64,000 bases of DNA from Streptomyces sp. P9-A4 (GTDB lineage: Bacteria > Actinomycetota > Actinomycetes > Streptomycetales > Streptomycetaceae), in contig NZ_JAZIFY010000001.1 in NCBI RefSeq assembly GCF_036634195.1, positions 3,668,501-3,732,500 on the forward strand. Direction: 5' to 3'. The first letter of the stretch is position 1, and each line of letters opens with the position of its first letter. The notes beneath the pieces are model-generated. The model saw nothing but the letters and a program-made list of their open reading frames with translations. It was not told where the DNA came from and did no database searches. The position numbers and the translations under genes are program-made. This document shows, piece after piece, positions 52,550 to 61,111 of the stretch.

Positions 52550-53776
52550 TCAGCCTACGAGCGCTTTCGGCTTTCCCTCGCTGCGCGGGCGTTCCTCGAT
52601 CAGCTTGCCCCACACGATCATGCGGTAGGTGCTGGTGAACTCGGGTGTGCAGGTGGTCAGCGTGATGTACCGGCCGGGCCCGTCGAAGCCGGACTGCTTC
52701 GGTACGGGGTCGATCACGGAGACGTTCGAGGGCGAGGTCTGCGGCAGGATGCTCGCCATCTCGTAGGTGTAGTACGCGTTCTGCGTCTCGACGACGATCG
52801 GGTCGCCGGGCTTCAACTGGTTGATGTACCGGAACGGTTCGCCGTGGGTGTTGCGGTGGCCGGCGACGGCGAAGTTGCCCTTCTTGTCGGCGGGCATGGC
52901 GGTCTTGAGCTTGCCCTCGCCGTAGTGGCCGACCATGCCCTTGTCGAGGACCTGGCTCTTGCTGATGCCCTCGGCGATGGGGACGACGACGTCCAGCTTG
53001 GGGATGTACATGATGGCGAAGCCCTGGCCGGGCTCGAAGGCGTCCGGCGCCGTGCCGGCGCCCTGGTCGCCCTTGGCCCAGGTGTCCTCGATCTGCGCCT
53101 TGGCGCGGTTGGTCTCCTGGCCGGCGAGGACGTTCGTCCACCACAGCTGGTAGGTGACGAAGAGCAGCATGACGACGCCGAAGGTGATGAAGAGTTCGCC
53201 GACGACCCGGCTGGCGACGACGCCGACGCTGTCCTTGGCGGCGCGGGCGGCGCGGCGCGCCTCGACGCGGGAGAGCGGGGCGGCAGGTGCGGCGGGGGGC
53301 GTGTCGTCGGGGGAGTCGGTGGCGGGGCCTCTACGGCCCTTGGCACGGCCTCCCTTGGCGGCGCGGCGGCGTTCGGCACGGCCGGGTCCGGGAAGCGGCT
53401 CGGAGGAGGGCCCGGGAAGGGGCTCCACGACCTCCAGGGGCATCGTCTCGCTCGGGGAGGTCCGCGGGGACCCCTCCGCCTCGTACGGCTCGTACGGGGG
53501 CGCGTAGGGGCTTTCCTCGGCGGCGTCCCCGTAGGGCGGGGACTCGTAGGAGGAAGGGGCGGGCGCGGGCGGCTCGTAGGCGTACGGCTCGGCCGGCGTC
53601 GCGTAGGGCTCCGCGGGGGCGTACTGCGGTGCGTAAGGGTCCGCGGGTGCGTACGGCTCCGCCGGTGCGTACGGCTCGGCGGAGGCGTAAGGCTCCGCCG
53701 GTGCGTAGGGGTCCGCGGGTATCGGCTCGGGGCCCGGTTCGTTCGTCGGCCGGAACCACGGGGAGCCCGTCGTCAC
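52550..53776 (-). CDS. Class E sortase with long repetitive N-terminal tail
   Basis: 408 residues. Residues 1 to about 90 are a cytoplasmic tail of YAPAEP repeats, then Pro/Ser/Glu and an Arg/Lys-rich stretch. The membrane helix is near 195-215 (VVGELFITFGVVMLLFVTYQLWW) and the sortase domain follows with AGHRNTHG, TLTTCTP and TYRMIVWGKL. GTG 53776 overlaps the stop of the amidotransferase gene (GTGA), so translation is coupled. The tail is unusual in length for class E and lies inside the cell. Confidence 0.92.
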   Translation of the reverse strand: MTTGSPWFRPTNEPGPEPIPADPYAPAEPYASAEPYAPAEPYAPADPYAPQYAPAEPYATPAEPYAYEPPAPAPSSYESPPYGDAAEESPYAPPYEPYEAEGSPRTSPSETMPLEVVEPLPGPSSEPLPGPGRAERRRAAKGGRAKGRRGPATDSPDDTPPAAPAAPLSRVEARRAARAAKDSVGVVASRVVGELFITFGVVMLLFVTYQLWWTNVLAGQETNRAKAQIEDTWAKGDQGAGTAPDAFEPGQGFAIMYIPKLDVVVPIAEGISKSQVLDKGMVGHYGEGKLKTAMPADKKGNFAVAGHRNTHGEPFRYINQLKPGDPIVVETQNAYYTYEMASILPQTSPSNVSVIDPVPKQSGFDGPGRYITLTTCTPEFTSTYRMIVWGKLIEERPRSEGKPKALVG

Positions 53777-54411
53777 GCGACGGCCTTGCCCACCACCGGC
53801 GCGAGCCCCGCCGACCGTCCGACCGCCCCCTTGTCGCCGCACTGCTCCAGCCAGTTGGCGAGCATCAGGTGGCCGTGCTCGGTGAGGACGGACTCGGGGT
53901 GGAACTGCACGCCCTCGACGGGGAGTTCGCGGTGACGGAGGCCCATGATGATGCCGTCCTCGGTCCGCGCGGTGACCTCGAGCTCGGCCGGCAGGGCGGC
54001 GGGCTCGGCGGCCAGCGAGTGGTAGCGGGTCGCGGTGAACGGCGAGGGCAGACCGGCGAAGACGCCCAGGCCCTCGTGCGTGACGAGGGAGGTCTTGCCG
54101 TGCAGCAGCTCGGGCGCGCGGTCGACGACCCCGCCGTACGCGACGGCCATGGACTGCATGCCGAGGCAGACGCCGAAGACGGGCACGCCGGTGTCCGCGC
54201 AGTGCCGGACCATGTCGATGCAGACCCCGGCCTGTTCGGGCGCGCCGGGTCCGGGCGAGAGCAGGACGCCGTCGAAGCCGTCCTGGGCGTGGCTCAGCTC
54301 GACCTCGTCGTTGCGGAGGACCTCGCACTCGGCACCGAGCTGGTAGAGGTACTGGACGAGGTTGAAGACGAAGCTGTCGTAGTTGTCGACGACGAGAATG
54401 CGCGCGCTCAC
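53773..54411 (-). CDS. Class I glutamine amidotransferase (TrpG/PabA-like)
   Basis: 212 residues with the complete triad: Cys in GVCLGMQ, His and Glu in FHPES. N-terminal RILVVDNYDSFVFNLVQYL and LLSPGPGAP are typical of anthranilate/aminodeoxychorismate synthase component II, which passes ammonia from glutamine to chorismate. No synthase component I is nearby. GTG start overlaps the stop of the 53-aa membrane gene, and its own stop overlaps the sortase start, so it is wired into the sortase operon. Confidence 0.93.
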   Translation of the reverse strand: MSARILVVDNYDSFVFNLVQYLYQLGAECEVLRNDEVELSHAQDGFDGVLLSPGPGAPEQAGVCIDMVRHCADTGVPVFGVCLGMQSMAVAYGGVVDRAPELLHGKTSLVTHEGLGVFAGLPSPFTATRYHSLAAEPAALPAELEVTARTEDGIIMGLRHRELPVEGVQFHPESVLTEHGHLMLANWLEQCGDKGAVGRSAGLAPVVGKAVA

Positions 54412-54569
54412 TGGCCGTCCACCGTCACATCGTTGAACGGAAGCAGTGGCTCCGCCCAGGGGAACACGTACTGGAACAGGACGTAGACGATCGCGAGGAC
54501 CAGCACGATCGAGAGCAGCGCCCGTACCCACGCGTTGCCCGGCAGATGCCGCCAGATCCAGCCGTACAT
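54408..54569 (-). CDS. Small single-pass membrane protein (53 aa)
   Basis: ATG 54569 opens a 53-codon gene: MYGWIWRHLPGNAWVRALL, then a hydrophobic helix (about residues 17-36) and a short acidic C-terminus ending FNDVTVDGQ. It ends in TGA overlapping the GTG of the amidotransferase gene. Arg before the helix suggests N-in topology. The overlap chain and codon use support a real gene. Function unknown; possibly a sortase-associated factor. Confidence 0.82.
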   Translation of the reverse strand: MYGWIWRHLPGNAWVRALLSIVLVLAIVYVLFQYVFPWAEPLLPFNDVTVDGQ

Positions 54570-54633
54570 GACGTCGACCGCCCCTTCCGTTCGTTACGAC
54601 GACCAGAGTACGGGGCGAGGGGGCTCTGGGGGG

Positions 54634-55302
54634 TCAGCTGTCGAAAGCCTGTGGACGGCCGTCGGCGACCGGCCGGGTGGCGTCGAGGTGCGCCCAGACG
54701 ACGAGCCGGTGGCTGCTGCCCCACTCGGGGTCACAGGTGGTGAGGGTGAGATAGCGGCCGGGCCCGTCGAAGCCCGACTTCCGGGGCAGCGGGTCGACGA
54801 CCCCGACGTCGGTGGGGACGGTCCGGTAGGGGCCTCGGTCGATCCGGTACGTGAACCAGGTCGTCCCGTCGGTCAGGACCACCGCGTCGCCGGGGCGCAG
54901 CCGCGGGAAGTCCTTGAAGGGGTCCCCGTAGGTGCGGCGGTGGCCGGCGACGGAGAAGTTGCCGGTGCCGCCGAGCCGGGCGGTGGCGGCGTAGTGCCCG
55001 AGGCCCTTCTTGAGGACGCCCGGTCCGGTGCCTTCGAGGACCGGCCACTTCCAGTCCTTGCCGAGCCGGGGGACGTACATGACGGCGATGCCCTTGCCGG
55101 GGGCGTAGCGACGCGCGTGCGTGGGGGCGGGTCCGGCGGCGGCGGGGACGTTCGTCCACTCCCGCTGGAGGGTGTCGATCTGGCCGGCGCTCGCGCTCTG
55201 GGCCTGGATCCCCGTCCAGTACAGGACGTACACGACGAAGAGGACGATCAGGGCGCCGACGGTGAGGCAGAGTTCGCTGAAGGTCCGTACGACGAGCCGC
55301 AA
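54634..55302 (-). CDS. Class E sortase
   Basis: 222 residues, membrane helix near 10-32 (LTVGALIVLFVVYVLYW), catalytic residues in VAGHRRTYG, TLTTCDP and SHRLVVWAHL. The residue after TLTTC is Asp rather than Thr as in the other two. Start is TTG 55302, preceded by GGGAGGGG. It lies 30 bases after the DUF881 gene on the same strand. Confidence 0.9.
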   Translation of the reverse strand: MRLVVRTFSELCLTVGALIVLFVVYVLYWTGIQAQSASAGQIDTLQREWTNVPAAAGPAPTHARRYAPGKGIAVMYVPRLGKDWKWPVLEGTGPGVLKKGLGHYAATARLGGTGNFSVAGHRRTYGDPFKDFPRLRPGDAVVLTDGTTWFTYRIDRGPYRTVPTDVGVVDPLPRKSGFDGPGRYLTLTTCDPEWGSSHRLVVWAHLDATRPVADGRPQAFDS

Positions 55303-55332
55303 GCGCCCCTCCCGGTGTCAGGTCACCGGTGG

Positions 55333-56100
55333 TCAGCTCACCGGCTTCGCCTGGTGGAGGTCCACTGTGCCCGAGTAGCCGGGAAGAGTCACTGCCTTGT
55401 GCTCGTCGACTTTCCAGCCGAGCCCGTAGGCCTTCACGTACAGCTGGTAGTTCTGGAGCGCCGGGGAGCCCGCGAGGGCCTTGTTCAGCTTCCCCCGGTC
55501 ACCGACGGCGGTGATCTTGTACGGGGGCGAGTAGACGCGGCCCTGGAGGATCAGGGTGTTGCCGACGCAGCGGACGGCGCTGGTGGAGATGAGCCGCTGG
55601 TCCATGACGCGGATGCCCTCGGCGCCGCCCTGCCACAGGGCGTTGACGACGGCCTGGAGGTCCTGCTGGTGGATGACCAGGTCGTTGGCCTGCGGTTCGG
55701 GGTATCCGGGGGCGGCCTGGGCGTTCGGCGGGGCGTCGTCCAGGGTGACGGTGAGGCCGGATCCGGCGACCTCGCTGGTCCCGGCGGACGCTTCGAGCGC
55801 GGCGAGCTTCTCGTCCTCCGCGCGGGTGGAACCGTCGTCGCGGGCGGCGAGGGAGTCGACCTGGGAGCGGAGGGCGGCGGTGGTCTCGTCGAGGCCGGCG
55901 TTCTTGTGGCTGCGCTCCTCGATCAGGTCGGAGAGGCGCAGGAGCGAGGCGTCCGTGCGGATGTTGGTGCCCTTGGCGGTGTTGAAGCTCGTGACGAAGA
56001 TCAGTCCGGCGAGGGCGAAAACGGCGAGGGTGAGGACCCGGACGGGGCGCCACCTGGTGGTGCGGCCCGGCCCTTCGGGAGTGCCGGCGGAATTGCTCAA
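55333..56100 (-). CDS. DUF881 family membrane-anchored protein
   Basis: 255 residues: short Arg-rich cytoplasmic N-terminus, one membrane helix (about 22-41, [18 protein letters not shown]), a coiled-coil segment (about 45-105) and the DUF881 domain with [27 protein letters not shown] and PYKITAVGD. It resembles the FtsQ/YlxX-like proteins found beside division genes in Firmicutes and Actinobacteria. TTG start with AAGGGG upstream. Divergent from crgA. Confidence 0.88.
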   Translation of the reverse strand: MSNSAGTPEGPGRTTRWRPVRVLTLAVFALAGLIFVTSFNTAKGTNIRTDASLLRLSDLIEERSHKNAGLDETTAALRSQVDSLAARDDGSTRAEDEKLAALEASAGTSEVAGSGLTVTLDDAPPNAQAAPGYPEPQANDLVIHQQDLQAVVNALWQGGAEGIRVMDQRLISTSAVRCVGNTLILQGRVYSPPYKITAVGDRGKLNKALAGSPALQNYQLYVKAYGLGWKVDEHKAVTLPGYSGTVDLHQAKPVS

Positions 56101-56240
56101 CGTACCCTGATCCCCTTCGGTGCCGTGGAACCACTACGCTAACGGACGCCTGGGGGACTCAGACGTCCTCCTTCGTCACATCCCGGCGCCAGCCACAGTT
56201 CCCTGCGCGGTCACGCAGCGCATCGACAGGAGAGTCCCTC

Positions 56241-56495
56241 GTGCCGAAGTCACGGATCCGCAAGAAGGCCGACTTCACGCCCCCGCCCGCGAAGCAGGCG
56301 ACCAACATCAAGCTGACCAACCGCAGCTGGGTGGCGCCTGTGATGCTGGCGCTGTTCGCCATTGGTCTGGTGTGGATCGTGATCTTCTACGTCACCGACG
56401 GTTCGATGCCGGTCGAGTCGATCCGGAACTGGAACATCGTGGTGGGCTTCGGCTTCATCGCGGCCGGCTTCGGCGTCTCCACGCAGTGGAAGTAG
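56241..56495 (+). CDS. crgA: Cell-division inhibitor CrgA
   Basis: 84 residues, GTG start. The basic N-terminus [11 protein letters not shown] is followed by two membrane helices (about 30-51 and 64-80) joined by a short loop, ending GVSTQWK. CrgA binds FtsZ and other divisome proteins and delays septation in Streptomyces aerial hyphae. Alone in its transcription unit, divergent from DUF881, with a hairpin 150 bases downstream. Confidence 0.96.
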   Translation: MPKSRIRKKADFTPPPAKQATNIKLTNRSWVAPVMLALFAIGLVWIVIFYVTDGSMPVESIRNWNIVVGFGFIAAGFGVSTQWK

Positions 56496-56543
56496 CGGCG
56501 GTCTAGCCTCCTCGGGGGCCGCTCGTCAAGCTCTCCCCTGAAC

Positions 56544-56778
56544 TTATCCACAGCGTTGTGCACAGCACTGGATAACTTACGAAGATCTGTGGATAACTCG
56601 CACCGAGTTGACGCCGGTATGACCGGAATCACCTCGGCATGAACGCCTCACGCCCCTCGCCTCCCTGGAGAAATGCCAGGTCAGAGGCGAGGGGCGTGGT
56701 GTTTCCCCACCCGGCGGGGACAACCCGCCACGCACTGTGGATAACTCTGGGGAAAGCTCACAGAAAAGCTCGTCCACA
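56544..56778. promoter_or_regulatory. Cluster of DnaA-box sequences
   Basis: TTATCCACA at 56544-56552, its complement TGTGGATAA at 56588-56596 and 56736-56744, TCGTCCACA at 56770-56778, and the near match TTGTGCACA at 56556-56564. These occupy a 294-base gap between convergent crgA and rhomboid genes, where no promoter is needed. Streptomyces is known to have DnaA-titrating box clusters outside oriC. Confidence 0.65.
56649..56698. terminator. Bidirectional terminator between crgA and the rhomboid gene
   Basis: CACGCCCCTCGCCTC and GAGGCGAGGGGCGTG form a 15-base perfect stem, with an inner CCTGG/CCAGG hairpin. Confidence 0.88.
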
Positions 56779-56789
56779 GGCCCCTGCGC

Positions 56790-57674
56790 TCAGGTGAGCG
56801 CCGCCGTGCGGGCCAGTACGCTCCCCACGTCCACGAGCAGCAGCAGACCGAGGGCCCCGTACTGCACGAGGTCCCGACGGGCCCGGGGCGCGTGCACGAG
56901 CGCGTACGTCACCAGGACGCCCGCGACCAGACCGCCGACATGGGCCTCCCAGGAGATCCCCGGACGGGTGAATGTCATGAGCAGCGACAGGGCCACGAAG
57001 AGGACCACCGGCCGCATGTCGTGACGGCGCCGGCGGGCCAGCACCACCCAGGCCCCGACCAGTCCGTAGACGACGCCCGAGGCGCCCAGCGAGGGCTGGT
57101 TCGGCTCGGCCACGAGGTAGACGAGCACGGACCCGGAGAGCCCGGAGAGCAGACAGAGGGCCGCGTACCGGATCCGCCCCAGCTCCGGTTCGACGATCCC
57201 GCCGATCACCCACAGGCCCAGCACGTTGAAGAGGATGTGCCAGACCTCCTGGTGGAGGACGGTCGAGGTCAGCAGCCGGTACCACTCGCCGTCCGCGACG
57301 CCGACGACCTCGCCGAGCGGCGGGCTGTAGGCGTACCCGATGAGCACCAGCTCGTCGACGAGCCGGTCGCCGACGATCAGCACCGCGAGGTAGACGGCGA
57401 GGTTGATCCCGATGAGGATCTTGGTGACGAAGCGGCCGTCCCCCGTCACCCGGCCGCCGGCGAGTGTCCTCGGCTGGTTGGCGTCGGGGGCGTGGCCGGT
57501 CCCTGAGCCCTTGCGCACGCAGTCGGGGCACTGGAAGCCGACGGAGGCGGAGACCATGCACCGGGTGCAGATCGGCTTGTCGCAGCGGGTGCAGCGGATG
57601 CCGGTCTCGGCCTCGGGGTGGCGGTAGCAGTGGGACGGACCGGCCTGCGGGTCCGTGGAAGGTCGCGGGTCCAT
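56790..57674 (-). CDS. Rhomboid-family intramembrane serine protease with N-terminal zinc-finger-like region
   Basis: 294 residues. The N-terminus has a B-box-like cysteine cluster (CYRHPEAETGIRCTRCDKPICTRC as CxxH...CxxC...CxxC; residues about 16-52). Six or seven membrane helices follow, with catalytic Ser in GASGVVYG and His in EAHVGGLVAG, and the WHILFN motif in helix 2. It cleaves transmembrane substrates in the membrane. ATG 57674 with GGAAGGAGC upstream. It lies 23 bases after the cyclophilin gene, same operon. Confidence 0.94.
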   Translation of the reverse strand: MDPRPSTDPQAGPSHCYRHPEAETGIRCTRCDKPICTRCMVSASVGFQCPDCVRKGSGTGHAPDANQPRTLAGGRVTGDGRFVTKILIGINLAVYLAVLIVGDRLVDELVLIGYAYSPPLGEVVGVADGEWYRLLTSTVLHQEVWHILFNVLGLWVIGGIVEPELGRIRYAALCLLSGLSGSVLVYLVAEPNQPSLGASGVVYGLVGAWVVLARRRRHDMRPVVLFVALSLLMTFTRPGISWEAHVGGLVAGVLVTYALVHAPRARRDLVQYGALGLLLLVDVGSVLARTAALT

Positions 57675-57697
57675 GGGAGGTTCCGGCTCCTTCCGCC

Positions 57698-58225
57698 TCA
57701 GCGCTTCTCGATCACCACGGTGCCGACGACCACGTCCTGCACCGGCCGCTCGGTGTGCGGGTCGGTGGCGACGGCCGCGATGGCGTCGACGACCTTGCGG
57801 CTCTCCTTGTCCACGACCTCGCCGAAGATGGTGTGCTTGCGGTTCAGCCAGGTCGCGGGGGCGACGGTGACGAAGAACTGGGAGCCGTTGGTGCCCGGCC
57901 CTGCGTTGGCCATGGCGAGCAGATAGGGGCGGTCGAAGAACAGCTCCGGGTGGAACTCGTCGGCGAACGCGTAACCGGGGTCGCCGGTGCCGTCCCCGAG
58001 CGGGTCGCCGCCCTGGATCATGAAGCCCTTGATGACCCGGTGGAAGACCGTGCCGTCGTACAGCGGGTCCGAGGAGACCGTGCCGGTCGCGGGGTGGGTC
58101 CACTCGCGCTCGCCGGCGGCGAGCTCGACGAAGTTCCGCACCGTCTTCGGGGCGTGGAACGGCATCAGCCGCACCTCGATGTCACCCAGGCTGGTCTTGA
58201 GGATCGCGTACAGCTGCTCGGCCAC
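57698..58225 (-). CDS. Cyclophilin-type peptidyl-prolyl cis-trans isomerase
   Basis: 175 residues, single cyclophilin domain without a signal peptide, hence cytoplasmic. FHRVIKGFMIQGGDP, the MANAGPGTNGSQFFVT core and WLNRKHTIFGEV carry the catalytic Arg, Phe and Gln. First gene of the operon with the rhomboid, divergent from the DUF5324-type gene. Confidence 0.95.
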   Translation of the reverse strand: MAEQLYAILKTSLGDIEVRLMPFHAPKTVRNFVELAAGEREWTHPATGTVSSDPLYDGTVFHRVIKGFMIQGGDPLGDGTGDPGYAFADEFHPELFFDRPYLLAMANAGPGTNGSQFFVTVAPATWLNRKHTIFGEVVDKESRKVVDAIAAVATDPHTERPVQDVVVGTVVIEKR

Positions 58226-58397
58226 GGTCGCCTTCCGTCCACGTCATGTCGCGTCATGCCACGTCTGTCCCTGGCGTGTCCGATCCTCGCATGCCCCGGA
58301 TGCCCGCCCCGCATGCCGGACTTCGCTCGGGCGGGCATGATTCCGAAAAGGATGGAAAGGTGAAAAACCGACATCGCCACCGAGGAGGAGGAATCCC

Positions 58398-59105
58398 GTG
58401 ACCAGCTTGGACAGCGTGCGCGCCGCGACAGATTCGGCGAAGGAGAGCGTTCTGCACGCCGCGGACGTGGTGGCGCCGTACGCCGGCACGGCCAAGGACC
58501 AGGCCTCGCGCTACGCGCACGAGGCGCGCGTGCTGATCGCGCCGAAGGTCTCGAAGGCCGCGCTGCTGGCCCGGGAGCAGGCTCGTGCGCAGTACGACTC
58601 GTATGTCGCACCGTATGTTCCGCCGCGGGTCGACGCGGCCGCACACCGTGCGGCGGTCAAGACCCGCCGGGCCGCCCGTCAGGCAGCCGACTACACCGTT
58701 CCCCGGGTCGAGCAGGCGGTCGCCGCGACCGGGCCGGTCATCGAGGAGGCCGGGGCGCGATCCATCGCCGCCTGGGCCGCGCTGCGCGGTCAGGTGACAC
58801 CGGAGGAGATCCAGAAGATCGTGAAGAGGCACGAGCGTCGGGCCAGGGCCGGACGCCTCGCCAAGGGCCTGTTGGTCCTGGGCATTCTCGCCGGCGGCGC
58901 GTTCGCCGCCTGGAAGTGGTGGGACAGTCAGGCCAATCCCGACTGGCTCGTCGAACCGCCCGCTCCCACCGAGGTGGACGAGGAGACCGTCCCGCCGTCC
59001 GTCGACGACAGTGGCGCTTCCCTCGACCCGGAGGTGGAGGCCAAGGAGACCGAAGCCGAAGCCGCGGCCGCAGCCGAAGCGGCCGAACGCGACAAGCGCG
59101 GCTGA
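58398..59105 (+). CDS. DUF5324-type membrane-associated protein
   Basis: 235 residues, GTG start with GAGGAGGAA upstream. Residues 1 to about 145 are Ala/Arg/Tyr-rich amphipathic helices (repeated APYAG-, VAPYVPP-like segments). One membrane helix lies near 155-175 (LAKGLLVLGILAGGAFAAWKW), then an acidic tail (EETVPPSVDD, repeated EAEA). The function is unknown; the family is Streptomyces-restricted as far as I know. Confidence 0.8.
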   Translation: MTSLDSVRAATDSAKESVLHAADVVAPYAGTAKDQASRYAHEARVLIAPKVSKAALLAREQARAQYDSYVAPYVPPRVDAAAHRAAVKTRRAARQAADYTVPRVEQAVAATGPVIEEAGARSIAAWAALRGQVTPEEIQKIVKRHERRARAGRLAKGLLVLGILAGGAFAAWKWWDSQANPDWLVEPPAPTEVDEETVPPSVDDSGASLDPEVEAKETEAEAAAAAEAAERDKRG

Positions 59106-59107
59106 CC

Positions 59108-59267
59108 GTTCCTACCGGGGTCCTGCTGGGGCTCTACGTGGTTCTGCCGGGGTGCTGCCTGGGGTTCTACGTGGTTCTGCCGGGGTCCTGCTGGGGCTCT
59201 ACGTGGTCCTGCTGGGGTCCTGCTGGCTCTACGTGGTTCTGCCGGGGTGATGCCTGGGGTTCTACGA
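59108..59267. repeat. Five tandem 30-33-base repeats
   Basis: Units start at 59108, 59141, 59174, 59206 and 59236. Each reads GTTCTGCCGGGGT, then (C/G)CTG-CTGGGG and (C/T)TCTACGTG, with small indels. The array fills most of the 211-base gap after the DUF5324-type gene, which ends 59105. The units are not all multiples of three, so this is not a coding repeat. Confidence 0.92.
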
Positions 59268-59316
59268 AGTCTGGTGGCGGTGCGGGGAGACGCGTGTGTC
59301 CGTCTTCTCCCCGCGC

Positions 59317-59703
59317 CTACGCCGCCGCGGCGAGCGCCAGCTCGGTCAGCGCGGCCGGCTCGTCGTGCTCGGCCACGGCGGTCACGCCGGCCGCGGAGCG
59401 GTTCCGGGCGGCGGGAGAGGAACCGTGGGCCTCGGCGGCGATGCGCTGCTTGATGGTCGGCGGCAGGGAGCGGTCCCCGGCGAGCGGCCACCGATGCGCC
59501 CGCTGTGCCGGTACGGAGGCGGGTGCGCGCTCCCCCACGACGGCGACGGGAGTCGCGGCGGTGCCGGCGGCCGGCTCCTCCGGCTGCTGGACGGCGGGCT
59601 GCTGGGCCGCGGCGGCGGTGCCCGCCAGGCCGACGGAGGCGAGCAGGGCGAAGAGGACGGAGATGAAGGCGGTCCAGAACTGCTTGACCTTGGCGGTGGC
59701 CAT
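59317..59703 (-). CDS. Small secreted or membrane-anchored protein (DUF6344-like)
   Basis: 128 residues. The N-terminus KVKQFWTAFISVLFALLASVGLAGTAAAA is a Sec signal peptide or anchor, cleaved probably after Ala-Ala near residue 33. The mature part is Ala/Pro/Gln-rich with no recognised motif. Divergent neighbours and the repeat array give no context. Confidence 0.75.
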   Translation of the reverse strand: MATAKVKQFWTAFISVLFALLASVGLAGTAAAAQQPAVQQPEEPAAGTAATPVAVVGERAPASVPAQRAHRWPLAGDRSLPPTIKQRIAAEAHGSSPAARNRSAAGVTAVAEHDEPAALTELALAAAA

Positions 59704-59840
59704 GGCCCCTCACTTTCGTGACGTTCTCGGATGGTTCATTTCGGTTTGCGCGCTTTACGTACTTTCCTCATGATGTGGATGCGCGCCCGATTTCCCCGGA
59801 GCGCCGCCGTCGCCGCGCAGTTCTTCCGATGAACACCACC

Positions 59841-59865
59841 CGTCCGGCCCAGTGGGCCCCGGACG
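59841..59865 (-). terminator. Terminator after the DeoR-type regulator gene
   Basis: CGTCCGG pairs with CCGGACG, continued by CCC/GGG with a two-base bulge. It lies 55 bases beyond the regulator stop. Confidence 0.65.
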
Positions 59866-59919
59866 GACACCGCGTACGCCCGGGAAAGCCGGGCCCTGCC
59901 AGGGTGAGAGCGGTGGATC

Positions 59920-60678
59920 TCAGTCGGCCGCCAGGACCTCCACACCGCGCGCCGTGAGCTGTTCGACGACCGCGTGGGCGGGGTCCGCGTCGGTGATCAG
60001 TCCGCTGATCTCCTCCCAGGGCAGCACGCGGAACCGGGAGGCCGTGCCGATCTTCTCGGACGAGGCGAGGACGTACGTCTCCGCGGCCCGTGCCGCCAGG
60101 GCGCGCTTCATCGCGGCCTCCTCGGCGTCGCCGGTGGTCAGCCCCGCCTCGGGGTGGACGCCGGTGACGCCCAGGAGGCACAGGTCGGCCGAGACGTTCT
60201 GCGCGGCCTCCACCGCGGCCGCGCCGCAGGCGACCGCCGAGTGCTTGAAGAGGCACCCGCCGAGCAGGAAGACCTCGGCCCGCGGATGGCCGAGCAGCGC
60301 GACCGCGATGGTCGGGCTGTGGGTGATCACGGTGCAGTCCAGGTCCGGCGCGAGGGCACGGGCCACCGCGAGCGCGGTGGTGCCGCCGTCCAGGATCACC
60401 GCGCTGCCCGGCCGGACGAGCGCGGCGGCCACCGCGGCGACCTTCTGCTTCCCGTCCGGGGTGACCGCCTTCCGGGTGTCGTAGTCCGCGAGCGCGGGGG
60501 AGACGGGCAGCGCCCCGCCGTACACCCGCTGACAGAGCCCCTCGGCCGCGAGGTCGCGCAGATCGCGCCGCACGCTGTCCTCGGAGATGCCCAGATCGGC
60601 GGCGACCTCCTTGGCGACGATCTTGCCCTCGCGGGCGAGAAGGTTCAGCAGGTGGTCGCGTCGTTCGGCAGCCAGCAT
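59920..60678 (-). CDS. DeoR-family transcriptional regulator
   Basis: 252 residues. N-terminal winged helix (RRDHLLNLLAREGKIVAKEVAADLGISEDSVRRDLRDL, the DeoR signature) and a C-terminal sugar-phosphate-binding DeoRC domain with ILDGGTTALAVARAL, VITHSPTIAVALL and LLGVTGVHPEAGLTT. These sense phosphorylated sugars. ATG 60678 has AGGAGAG 7 bases upstream; in-frame starts further upstream lie in the operator. Divergent from the NDT-like gene. Confidence 0.93.
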   Translation of the reverse strand: MLAAERRDHLLNLLAREGKIVAKEVAADLGISEDSVRRDLRDLAAEGLCQRVYGGALPVSPALADYDTRKAVTPDGKQKVAAVAAALVRPGSAVILDGGTTALAVARALAPDLDCTVITHSPTIAVALLGHPRAEVFLLGGCLFKHSAVACGAAAVEAAQNVSADLCLLGVTGVHPEAGLTTGDAEEAAMKRALAARAAETYVLASSEKIGTASRFRVLPWEEISGLITDADPAHAVVEQLTARGVEVLAAD

Positions 60679-60697
60679 CCGCACTCTCTCCTGTTCT

Positions 60698-60717
60698 TGC
60701 ACGTTTCTGCATGTATC
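60698..60717. promoter_or_regulatory. Candidate operator of the DeoR-family regulator
   Basis: TGCACGTTTC (60698-60707) and TGCATGTATC (60708-60717) are adjacent direct repeats, 8 of 10 bases identical, one helical turn apart, in the 49-base gap between the divergent starts. Confidence 0.5.
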
Positions 60718-60727
60718 GTAGCGCGCC

Positions 60728-61111
60728 ATGACCGACAAGCCGATGCTCATCCTCATCGCCGGGCCCTACCGCTCCGGCACCGCAGGCGACCAGCAGGCCA
60801 TGGCCGCGAACCTCGCCCGCCTCGAAGAGGCGGCCTGGCCGGTGTTCGCCGCCGGACACCTCCCCGTGATCGGGGAGTGGATCGCCCTGCCCGTCCTGCG
60901 CTCGGCCGGCGCCGGCCCCGCCGATCCCCTCGCCGACGAGGTCCTCTACCCGACCGCCGACCGCCTGCTCGCCCACTGCGACGCCGTGCTCCGGCTCCCC
61001 GGCGACTCCGCGGGCGCCGACCAGGACGTCGCCACCGCCCGCCGCCGCGGCCTGCCGGTCTTCCACCACGCGGACGAGATCCCGCGCCGCACCCCGCGGG
61101 AGGCCGTGTGA
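60728..61111 (+). CDS. Nucleoside 2-deoxyribosyltransferase-like protein (DUF4406-like)
   Basis: 127 residues with LIAGPYRSG at the N-terminus, an internal WPVFAAGHLPVIGEW and GADQDVATARRRGLPVFH near the end, the nucleoside deoxyribosyltransferase-like Rossmann pattern. Full members have an Asp-Glu catalytic pair; the assignment to a reaction is uncertain. Its stop overlaps the Nudix start (GTGA). Confidence 0.75.
   Translation: MTDKPMLILIAGPYRSGTAGDQQAMAANLARLEEAAWPVFAAGHLPVIGEWIALPVLRSAGAGPADPLADEVLYPTADRLLAHCDAVLRLPGDSAGADQDVATARRRGLPVFHHADEIPRRTPREAV

Noticed and set aside
59974..61107. Fused open frame leading into the Nudix gene
   Set aside because: It runs antisense to the DeoR gene and overlaps the NDT-like gene; GTG 61108 with a coupled overlap is the natural start.
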